From Spinellus fusiger (taxonomy: Eukaryota > Mucoromycota > Mucoromycetes > Mucorales > Phycomycetaceae): a DNA stretch of 64,000 bases. Made by a program: the position numbers and the translations under genes. The DNA lies in assembly GCA_025094145.1 (NCBI GenBank), contig JALLLS010000050.1:208855-272854 (forward strand), written 5' to 3'. How positions within the stretch are numbered: the first letter of the stretch is position 1; each line of letters opens with the position of its first letter. This document shows, piece after piece, positions 49,242 to 60,652 of this stretch. The notes below the pieces were generated by a model. That model saw only the letters and a program-made list of their open reading frames with translations. It had not been told where the DNA came from and ran no database searches.

Positions 49242-50229
49242 ATGTCAACTTTTGCCTCCACTGTGTGTGGCTATATCTCTATCGTCTGTTGGATTGTTGT
49301 CTTTACACCGTAAGAGTGTGTTGTTAAGGGAGCAATACTCACATTTTAGTCAGTTATATGAGAATTATGCACGTAAAAGTGGTGATGGACTCTCCATGAC
49401 CTTTCTTGTCATTTGGTTGGCAGGAGACATATTCAACCTTATCGGTGTTATTATGCAGGATCTTCTAAGCACTATGGTAATGTGTTCTCTATGGATATCT
49501 GCTGATCTCCTGCTAGTTTATATTGGCTCTATGGTATACAGTGGCTGATATTGGGCTTGTATGGCAAGTCATTCACTACCGTCGTGAGTGGATGCTTGAA
49601 TATTCCTGTGAGGAGCAAGAGCCAATCAATACACACCAGACCAGCTACACTTCTTCTTCTACAGAGTCCATTAAGCCTAATGAACCTATCGTCGTTACTG
49701 CTAAACACTCTGCTAACAGAAACCACACTATAAATTACATCGGAGGGGGTTCGATTCTTCTCATCACATTGATCTCCTGCTATGCCTACTCCCAATCCGA
49801 TACATTGCCAAGAAACACACTTCTTTGGTCTACACTATCACAGATCATGGGATGGGGCAGTGCTATTCTTTATGTTGGAAGCAGGATACCACAGATCATT
49901 AAGAACTGGCGCAACAAAAGTACAGAAGGATTGAGCTTTGGCATGTTTATCTGTGCTGTCTTGGGAAATATATTTTTTACTTCTGTAAGATATCATTATG
50001 AGGAAGAAATGACTAAGCATAGGATGTCTAGTCTATCTTTCTACGCTCCTTGGAACCACACTACCTGATGGTGAACATGGCCTGGATTATTGGAAGCTGT
50101 GGTACACTGGTGTTTGACTTTATTGTAAGGAATTGATAGAAGTGATTGTAGGGACTCATGGCTTGTGTGTAGATATTCCTTCAGTTCTTTGTCTATGATA
50201 GACCCAAGGTGGTGCTTCATGTTGAATGA
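49242..50229 (+). CDS. PQ-loop vacuolar/lysosomal basic amino-acid transporter (Ypq/PQLC2 type)
   Basis: Five exons (49242-49309, 49350-49476, 49517-49984, 50032-50124, 50173-50229) give 270 residues with about seven membrane helices. The two diagnostic PQ loops are TPQLYENYARKSGDGLS (near residue 22, split by intron 1) and RIPQIIKNWRNKSTEGLS (near 190). A hydrophilic Ser/Thr-rich loop of ~45 residues separates the two three-helix bundles, as in the yeast Ypq proteins. Family role: export of Lys/Arg/His across the vacuolar membrane. Three of the four introns are only 40-48 nt, at the low end for this window. The end is VLHVE without an obvious sorting signal. Confidence 0.9.
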
Positions 50230-50601
50230 AGAAATGAATGTCTCTGGCAACTCCCCCTTTATTCCTGTTGGCTATTCAAATGAGCTTATAAGAAAGATAC
50301 CCCTCCTACATACATATTTCTCTATTTACATGCCTATTAGACTCTCTTTTATCACTACTAATCCTTGCAATATAGAAGGCATTCTTACTTTTACCTTGGC
50401 ATCACTACTACCACTGCTACCACTATCAATAGCATCAATAACATCAATAACATCAATAACATCAATAGTATAAATAAAAATGGATATATTTATAAATATC
50501 TATCGTCTTGACTGTCTTGTGTGAGGAATTGAGTTCAACTGTTTTATTAGGACACAAAGAGCAAGTGACATTCGATTGCTTATACCCATGTCTAGAATAC
50601 T
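50230..50601. other. 3' spacer of two convergent genes
   Basis: About 370 bp with a CATCAATAA-type short repeat (50430-50465). No coding signal is seen. Confidence 0.6.
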
Positions 50602-52369
50602 CTACAGTTTTGCCTTTATAGTCTGGGGCTTTTCGAAAAAGGCCTCACTCACAACACGACGCTGGATTTTTCCTGTAGCTGTCTTTGGCATATGATCCGT
50701 AACATAAATACGCTTGGGCACTTTAAATGTAGCCACTTTGGAGGCCATGTAACTCTTGAGCTCCTGCTCAATTCTTTTTGGATCTTCCTTGGGAGCACTA
50801 GAATGCAATACAATGGCAGCATGCACCTCTTGTCCATACATCTCATCTGGCACAGCAAAACTAACGGCCTCGGCTACTTTGGGATGACTCAAAAGAGAAG
50901 CATCCAACTCAAGGGGGGAAATCTTTTCACCACCACGGTTGATCAGCTCTTTGATACGGCCTGTCAGTACTAAATAGCCATCCTTGTCTTTTTTGCCTTG
51001 ATCTCCTGTCCTAAAGAACCCGTCTTTTGTAAAAGAGTCTTTGGTGGCCTCACTATTGTTCAAATAACCCCGAGTCACATTGGCACCACGGATACAGACC
51101 TCACCCTCTTCTGTAGGATGGCCTTGACCATCGAGAATAGCCACCTCAACGCCCTGACCAAGACCCACAGATCCTGGTTTATGAGGACCATATTTAGGAA
51201 GTGGATTGGATGTCATTTGGTGGGCGGCTTCTGTCATTGCATAGGCTTCCAAGACGGGTGCCTTGAAGTGTTTTTCAATGGCATGGAAGGTGGCAGGTGC
51301 TAAGCTAGAAGAGCAGGATCGAATGAACCGAATCGAGGGAATCTGCTTTGGAGGTTCCTTCAGTAGGATCTGGTGGATTGTTGGCACTGGATACATTGCG
51401 ATGTTAGTTTCTTTTCTTTGATGTTTTATGCTGTTTATAGTAGAATAGGATCACTTTTTTTTTTTTCGTTTTTTCATTATTATTATTATTATAGATACCT
51501 GCTGTGTACCAGTTACAGCCTGTCTCTGTAAAATCCTTCCAGAAATAAGAAGCACTGAATTTAGCAGGAATCACTGCAGATCCACCTGATAGAAGAGTAG
51601 CCAACAGTCCACAGATGAGTCCATGCACATGAAAGAGTGGCATCACCAGCAGTGTTCTGTCTTTGGGAGTTAACTCATAAGTATGAACAATGTTTTTCAT
51701 TGAGGTCGTCAGATTCACGTGAGAAAGAGGAACGCCTATAGATGATATATAAACAGTCAATGAAAGATATCTCTTGTGTTTACTACTCATTTATAACTCA
51801 CCCTTGGGCCTTCCTGTAGTGCCACTGGTGTGCAATAACAGTGCAACATCCTCTGGCTGAGGTCTAAAAGACATCACTGGACTGGATGAAGGAAGAGATC
51901 CTTGGCTACCCCCCACACGCACCACATCAAGAGAGGTACCATTCCAATGAATTTCCACCACATGAATTCCTCTACTTTTAGCAGCAAGAACAGCACCATT
52001 CTTGGGATCCTTGGAGGCACCTGCAGGCACCACCATCACAGTACTTTTGGCGTCTTCAAGGTAAAAATCAAACTCACTTTGGGTGTAGGCTGCATTTAGT
52101 GGAGAAGACACAAGACGCATGAATCCTGTACCGAGAAAAGCCACGACAAACTCAAGGGAATTGCTATAGGCAAGAGAAATAGAGCTTCCTGGTGTCAGAG
52201 CTTCTCTGGGAACAACCTTGGACAGTTTATGAGCAAAATCCTTGATCACATGGAATAGTTGTTGGTAGGTAAGCGAGGCTTGGATAGAAGCAGATGAGGG
52301 AATAATCACTGCTGTTTCTTTTGAATTTTCTCTATTTTCAAAGAGAGATAAGAGGGTTGTAGCTGCCAT
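50602..52369 (-). CDS. Peroxisomal AMP-binding acyl/oxalate-CoA ligase (Pcs60/AAE3 type)
   Basis: ANL-superfamily adenylate-forming ligase. Three exons (52369-51802, 51735-51499, 51386-50602) give 529 residues. Motifs in order: LLLHTSGTTGRPKG (P-loop, split by intron 1), LFHVHGL, EAYAMTEAAHQMTSNPLP, FFRTGDQGKKDKDGYL, GRIKELINRGGEKISP, and the C-terminal Lys block PKTATGKIQRR. The protein ends AKL, a type 1 peroxisomal targeting signal. Closest remembered relatives are yeast Pcs60 and plant AAE3, which make oxalyl-CoA. The substrate here is inference. The ATG at 51396 is in an intron. Exon 3 begins at the CAG acceptor giving VPTIHQILL. Confidence 0.9.
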
Positions 52370-52790
52370 AGAATTCGATAAAGAAGTGCATTTTGAGATG
52401 AATAAGTTCTAATTTATGAAATATTAAAAAAAATAAGAGGCAATTCACTGTCACATCTATTGAATTTGCGAAGAGAGAGAAATTGAATCATCTCAACATG
52501 ATATCATATCATTCCTAAGAAGAAGTGGTGCTTTATAGGCTTGTTTCTTCTTTGGGCATAAAAGACGCTTTATCATGTTTCACGGCTTAACAATTAGAAT
52601 ATTTGTTATATGTCCAACTGTCTACAATAATAATAATATAATATATAATGTATAATAACAACACTAATAATAATAGATAGATAGATATAAAAGGTCCAAT
52701 TTCATAGCAAAATAAAGTAGATGTATCTACATCTACTGGGTGGTTGGCTCAACATTTTTATTATTTAATAAATAAATAAAGAAACCACCT
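52370..52790. other. Intergenic spacer between two minus-strand genes
   Basis: About 420 bp of AT-rich sequence with an AATAATAAT/GATA run (52625-52690). It contains the promoter of the Pcs60-type gene and the LYS12 terminator region. No coding signal is seen. Confidence 0.5.
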
Positions 52791-54346
<1,556 letters not shown>

Positions 54347-54349
54347 ATT

Positions 54350-54610
54350 TTATCCAATGTTTTTATAATAAATAAACACACGCACACGCACACACAAAAG
54401 AGATAGAGAAATAAGCAAAAGGAAGAAAAGGGCTATTAAAGCAAAAAGTGGGTATCGGACAGTGAATAAGACGGTCACTGAGATGAGATGATCAATTAAA
54501 AAAGGAATATATGCATTGATGGGATCAATAAGACGGACTCCCATCAAGTGAAATAGACTCCAAACCCAATCATCAAGATTCTCCCTCAGAATACACCGTA
54601 TTTTGGACAT
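54350..54610 (-). CDS. Possible small membrane protein (86 aa)
   Basis: One uninterrupted frame of 86 codons starts with ATG at 54610. The N-terminal half is mixed and protein-like (RCILRENLDDWVWSLFHLMG), and the second half is a long hydrophobic stretch (FALIALFFLLLISLSLL) with a basic end (VRVRVF). The stop lies only 3 nt before the LYS12 ATG, so as drawn it would overlap the LYS12 promoter or 5' UTR. It may be a real tail-anchored protein, an exon of an unseen gene, or chance. No family is recognised. Confidence 0.3.
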   Translation of the reverse strand: MSKIRCILRENLDDWVWSLFHLMGVRLIDPINAYIPFLIDHLISVTVLFTVRYPLFALIALFFLLLISLSLLCVRVRVFIYYKNIG

Positions 54611-55063
54611 TTTTAATGAGAAAGTCTTTCAATAAAAAGGAGTCCTATTGATTAAATTACTCTTGCATTAGCATACATGTTAAATGAGTTGGTAATACAA
54701 CAGTGAGTTCTACAATGTCTGTCTATTAGCCCCACTCTCATAGTGCAATTGACTATAAGAATGAGTGGATTCCCATTCACCAGTACTAATTCCAAAAAGG
54801 AGAATACATTGATTCCTGTGTGTGTGTGTGGAGGTAGATAATGCTGTTTTTATCATAAAGACAGTTGGATAGACAGTTACATACACTTATTGACATTGCC
54901 TGTCTCTTCATACAGTGGATAGGTGGCCTTTATTCATTGTGCCAAGTATATGTACATTAATACACAAAAAAAAGAATAGAGACACTAAAAAGGTGGCTTT
55001 ATAACAAAGATATATAGAATTAGGAGTACTTTAGACTCAAAGCAACTCAAGCCTAGTATAGAG

Positions 55064-55390
55064 CTACATTGATATACATCCACAGTCTCCTGCTGGTTCT
55101 GAATAAAAGTCCTTTCTTTTACTATTCCAAAGAGAAGGCACCAAAGAATCTGAAGTGTTTTGGCAGTATTCAATTAATCTGTAAATAGTGTTGATTTAAT
55201 AAAGTGTCTTTTTTTAAAATAAAAATAAAATAAAGTCAAAGAAATATCTGCATTTACATTTACACAGAAAGAAGACTTACGATTTGCTTGCATCTGATAC
55301 TGTGATACGCTGAATCTCTAACTGCTCCCGAAGTTTATCATTCAGTTCAAATATACTAACGAGTTTGGCCTGTAGTTTACTATCCTCCAT
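55064..55390 (-). CDS. Heterotrimeric G-protein gamma subunit
   Basis: Two exons (55390-55281 and 55178-55064) give exactly 74 residues, the normal size of a G-gamma protein. The N-terminal half is a helix (LQAKLVSIFELNDKLREQLE), then ITVSDASKSLIEYCQ across the intron, DSLVPSLW, and a C-terminal CAAX-type box ending GCISM, with a second Cys two residues before it (GDCGC) as a possible palmitoylation site. This follows fungal Ste18/Gpg1-type sequences. Expected role: prenylated partner of G-beta at the plasma membrane in pheromone or nutrient signalling. The ATG at 55390 is preceded in frame by more open codons that look like 5' UTR. It lies on the same strand just downstream of the XPF gene. 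Confidence 0.88.
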
Positions 55391-55772
55391 TGAGACCAAT
55401 TCGATAGACCAATCTACAGTTTTATTGACGTTGTATTGAGGCTGTACTAGAGTTGTATTAAATTTGTGTATAGAAAAGAAAAGAGAAAAAGAAAGAAAGA
55501 GAAAAGAAAGAAAGAGAGAAACAGGAGAAAGAAAAGGGTTTAAGAGCTGTAAACAGAAAGTCAAAGGCTTAAAGTATAGTAGCGGAAAACCTCACCTTGG
55601 CATGAGAATTAGGAAACTCCTTAACTTTGTTACAAGGTTAAGTAATGCCGATAAGGGTTTATTATTGTGCTGTGTTTTATAGTTTGTATTTAGTATCTAT
55701 TACTAATTGTTAATTGCTAACTGCCTATGCCTTATTTCTTATTTCTTATTTCTTATTGTCTGGTACGTTGCT

Positions 55773-58700
55773 TCATATAATATTAACTGAACTCTTGTGA
55801 AGAAAACTATAAAGCTTGCGAGCTGACTCTTCTCCTATCAATGATCTCAATTCAGACTCTTCAAGCTTACAGAGATCTTCCAGGCTATTCACTGCTCTTA
55901 TAATGATCTGATGGTTTGCACTTGTTACACCTGGCATACTTAAAAGCATTTCCTATTAGAATACAGAACTATTAATAACATTCAATAATAAGGGCAAGAT
56001 ATTATATCATAGAAGCAAAATGTAAGAAAAGAAAAGAAAAAAGGGTATCAGAAAGAAAGAGGGAAAGATGTGATAGTAAATACGCTCAGCTCTCTCCCTA
56101 GTCATTTCTAGTCTATTCTGTTTCTCGATTACCTGGGGTGTGATATTATGAATACGATGAATTTCTTCTGAATCACTTGCACCTACTGCAGATGCCACCT
56201 CAACACTGGGCTCTTCTTGTAATTTCTATTCATAAATAGGTTAATAGGAAAATACTCCACAAGTGTCTGTTGATCATTGACTCATCTACCTTAAGATCAG
56301 TAAATATAGCCGCTGTTTCTTGCTGACTTGATGACCAAATAACTCTAAGTTTTGGAAATGTCAATGTCAACAAGATTAACTTGGAAGAGATGTCTGTGCC
56401 CACAATTGTTTCTCTCACTTCAGAAAGACTCTAGCTGATAAGTATTAAGCATCAACTCTCTCTCTCCACTTACTTGGAAGGTAGCTGCCTTGGATGCATC
56501 AAACTCAATAAGAAGAATAGGCACTTTGTAGTGCTCTGACATGCTTTCACATTGAGTGTACCTATCCAACCGTTGAATAAAACAAACCCTTTTGTCCGTG
56601 GTTACTTACAATCGTCCACTTGTAAATGAAGAAATAAGATCCGAAATAGACTTGCGCTCAACACACATATCTGGACTTAGGATATAATCACCCACTGAGA
56701 GTGTACATGGTATCAACTGCATCCCATGTGCATAGAGAATAGGTGGCAATGGGTTTCGAAACTCACGTGTGTCGATAATAATCTTCTTGGGTATGTAAGC
56801 CTTCATTTGTCCACCTGCTAGACGTGTATCTACTGCTTTTAAAAAGGCATCATCCTGCATCACTCGTTTTGAAGCCATTGGGATAACCATGTTCTATCTC
56901 ATTAGTATTAGTATAGAGGCCCCATTCTCTGTAGTATCATAGCACTCTAGCAAAATAAAATAAAACCCCCTACTACTAACAGATTTCTCGCGGATCAGTT
57001 GCTCAAAAGCTTCTTTTTCCCTTCTTATCTCATGTAGATAACGTTGCTCTTCTACTGAATTTTCATAGACCATGAAATAAACACGGACATTGAGGTGGGG
57101 GTGGGTAGCTCGATATATCTTATCAATTTTAGTAGTAGTACTAACAAATCCACTTACTTCTACACATCTCACAAATGCAGGGTTTGGATCGTACATGATA
57201 ATGAACAATGGCTCTGTATCCTTTAGTAATCTTTCATTGGTGTCGTTGTCATAACATTGAATGGTAATCGTAGATTCCTTTGGGATCACTGTGAATTCAG
57301 ATAATATTTCTTCCTGAGTGATGGCTGACTCCTCTACGAATGAAGAAATAGAACCGAGAAATAGAGCGGATTGACTGCTGGAAGATTCAGAGGAATTCTG
57401 GGTAGATTGACTAGTGAAAATAAAGTCCAGGTTATTCTATCAAGGGACTTTATAAACAACCCTTTTATTGTATTTGACTGTATCGTCGTCGTCGTCGTCT
57501 CTCTCTCTCTCTTTTCCTTCTCTTCTCTACCTTTTTAGTATATCTGTAACATGCTTTGATGTCATTTGAATCTTTGCACTGACTGTACTTCCACCTCGTA
57601 TTCTTCTTCTTTTATTAAAAGGCATTGCGTTTCTTGTTGAATAAGCATCTGAACCACCGGCACTAGACCTTGAGGATGATGTTGAGCTTGCACCAGAAGA
57701 CATTTTTGCTTTCGACATGACTTCTTTTTGTAGAAAGTACATTTGAGTCAATTGAGCCATCATAGATGTACTTTGTTCTTTTTCTGGGGAATTCATCTCT
57801 GTAAGACGCTGTCGAATCTGTGAGCATGTTTTGAATTCGTTGGCCATGATAAGGATCGGAGCACCTAGAAATATATAAGATATCAAATTAATATGAATCA
57901 ATTAAAGAATAAGATAAAAGTTACCCTTTTCACTAGTAGCAATCTTCATGTCTCGCTCGATTTCTTCCAAGATGTCTCGTAATAACTCCCATTTTGGGAG
58001 ATCCTCTAGGACCAGTTTTGTTCCTGCCGGTAAATGAGATGGATGAGCTCCATTCCATGTCTCTGCTGTAGTATAATCAGAGTCATTAGGCTTCAGATAC
58101 ACTCTTTTCCTTGCTGCCTATTGTTTTTTTTTAGTTCATTTACTCCTTCATTGAATACTCTATAGGTATTAGGTGTTCTTACCGTAATAGCCACATCACT
58201 TTCATCCATAAGTAGCCACTGTGAGAAGAGTTGAGGGGATTCAATGGTAGGTATGTTACAAATCACCACTGTCTCCATAAAACTGTGGAAAGAGACAGCA
58301 TCGTACTCTGTCAGGTACCTCAACAGGCGTCTTAGGTATCCAAGGTCATCGACAAACTTCTTACAAGTAGGCGTCACTTTATGCCATACAGGAGCAAGTT
58401 GGTGGCGTACAATGGCGTCGAAGGACTTGAAGAAGGAGTTCTCCACGGTGAATTGCTCAATATCTACCTTAAATACAAGTGAGAGACATCGTCAGCTAAG
58501 GGATTTTTTTACCAAGGTCACTTGGCGGCGTAATTCAGAAAGAGTTGCCTCCATGCATTCTACCAATGCCCTTTGAATGCATTCCATTGCAGGAGTCATG
58601 GGTTGACGTAGCTCCACAACATCCACTTGGGTTGTTGTGAGTTCATCTGATACCATGGCATGGAATCTATTATATATATTTGTCCATGTGTGGTGTATTG

Positions 58701-59545
58701 ATGGAAGAATACAAAGATAAGCTAATTGATGTGCCATATACTTTTTATTTTATTTACCGTGGCCATAGCTGTACTTTACGCAAGTGTAGTGCCTTGAGGG
58801 CATTCTGTAATGGAGCAAATCCAGACACAAAAGCAAGAGGTTGATCTGAGAATGCCTTGATAAAACCTTGCTAAGCACTACTTAGACTCCTTTTCTTTTT
58901 GTTTGTTTCTGTAGACCACTTACCTCATTTTCTTCTCGATACAAACTCAAGATTAACTGCTCCATAGCATCCGACTTTATACTATAATATATAGTTATAA
59001 AAGACAAAAACAAAACTTTATTATTATTACGCTACTGAAGACAGTGCCACAACTTCTTAAGATGGTGTGTTGTTCTTTCTAGTATTATCTCTCTAATATA
59101 AGAATATTACCGGTGAGCATTGGCAATCACAAAGCCAGATATCAATGGGATAGGCACACGATTCGATAGCATATCCACAGCAAGAATCTGAGAAGTAATC
59201 GAAAATATACCGCCCTTACAATACATTGCACGTCTAAGCAAGACCATAAGTCAATAACCATAGGCACTCGTATGACCTTTATAACAAAGACCTAGTCTCT
59301 GCAAGAGTATCAAAGACAATGGTCTTCACATTGTTATCAGGGTCTACACCTGCTGTCATAAGATACTCCTGAATAGCAGCGTCCTGTGCAGGTGTAGTGT
59401 TCAGTAAGAACACCAAATGCTGTCCCTGGGTGTACAGCTGAATGAATTCACATAACAGACTAAACAGTCCCAGGCCAGGTGTAATGATGACTAGCATGTC
59501 ATCTTCAACAATGTCTGTAAGGATATTCTTCTGAAATGCTAACAT
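55773..59545 (-). CDS. DNA repair structure-specific endonuclease XPF/Rad1 (ERCC4)
   Basis: Cuts the 5' side of UV lesions in nucleotide excision repair together with an ERCC1/Rad10 partner. Fourteen exons join to 909 residues (human 916): 59545-59292, 59233-59111, 58981-58924, 58870-58758, 58666-58513, 58467-58183, 58117-57925, 57864-57531, 57410-56981, 56893-56610, 56561-56474, 56430-56290, 56225-56133, 55952-55773. The inactive helicase-like half shows LAFQKNILTDIVEDD, ANAHRI, QGFIKAFSD and AARKRVYL. A basic Ser-rich linker (exon 8) follows, then the EEQRYL..IRREKEAFEQLIREKS helix, the ERCC4 nuclease core IIIDTREF and GDYILSPDMCVERKSISDLI (catalytic ERK-x3-D), DISSKLILLTLTFPKLRVIW, and the C-terminal double helix-hairpin-helix (MLLSMPGVTSAN). 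The intron 1 donor (GTCTTT) is weak. Confidence 0.93.
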
Positions 59546-60652
59546 GAAAAGAACAAGAAAAACAGTCAATGTAGACGTCTATTTTGTTATCACATTCATT
59601 TATTGTATATGAATTCAGGCAGAAACAAGGCTGTCGGATCCCTATATTCATCACGTGATATAGCGACATATTGGAAGGGAAAGAACAGATTCCCATGGAT
59701 GAAGCAAGGATACCGCCTAGAATGAATATATGGGCTAGGAGGGATATTTTCTTGCTTATATTCCAGTGGTCCAATTGTGCTTCTACTTAATTAACAGTGA
59801 CTGTAGTTGTTTTTGGAGGTTTATAGACATGCAAAGATAAGTAGATAGAATATTATACTATTGAGCTACTGAGCTATACCAAGTAGAAAGGTAACCCAGA
59901 CTATGGAGATAGTCATTAGAACGTGTTTGTTTGTTTTTGGTGATGAATACTGCTGCTATTAATTAGTTAAATACAGAAATTTATGTAATACTTCAATAGA
60001 TGACACTATTAGTATTTAGTATTAGTATTAGTATTTAGTATTAGTATTAGTATTTAGTATTAGTATTAGTATTAGTATTTAGTATTAGTATTAGTATTTA
60101 GTATTTAGTATTAGTATTAGTATTAGTATTAGTATTTAGTATTTAGTATTTAGTATTTAGTATTTAGTATTAGTATTAGTATTTAGTATTAGTATTAGTA
60201 TTAGTATTAGTATTAGTATTAGTATTAGTATTAGTATTAGTATTAGTATTAGTATTAGTATTAGTATTTAGTATTCGTATTCGTATTATCTTAAGTATTA
60301 AGTATAACTACTACTATTATCACTATTTAATATAATCTTGTCATTGTTAGTCTATTACAGTTGGCAATAAAGCCACTCTAAATAAACAAAACCCCTTCTT
60401 TTATTGTTCAATTAAGAGTTCAAAGTCATATTCTTCAAGATACACAGACATGGTGTCCTACAAAATATAAGAAAATAATACTCAAGTTATCCATTGAACT
60501 GTTACACGAGTCTCTACGTGTTGGCTAATAATTACACTGATAATTACACTAATAACTGCACTGATAATAATTACATGCATTAACAACAATCATTACAGTT
60601 ATCAATTATCACGGCTTTTATAATTATTTTCTTATTGATTCCCTTGTTGGTA
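59546..60652. other. Intergenic spacer between divergent genes
   Basis: Promoter regions of the XPF gene (-) and the Sec7/PH gene (+), separated by a 280-bp hexanucleotide tract (60007-60288). The 59505-59774 minus frame upstream of the XPF start has no recognisable domain and is probably not coding. Confidence 0.5.
60007..60288. repeat. Mixed microsatellite (TATTAG)n/(TATTTAG)n
   Basis: About 45 units in which 6-nt TATTAG and 7-nt TATTTAG alternate irregularly, ending in TATTCG variants. Confidence 0.95.

Noticed and set aside
50602..51396. ATG at 51396 as start of a separate short AMP-binding protein
   Set aside because: The upstream exons encode the missing N-terminal ligase domain in phase. 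The ATG is intronic.
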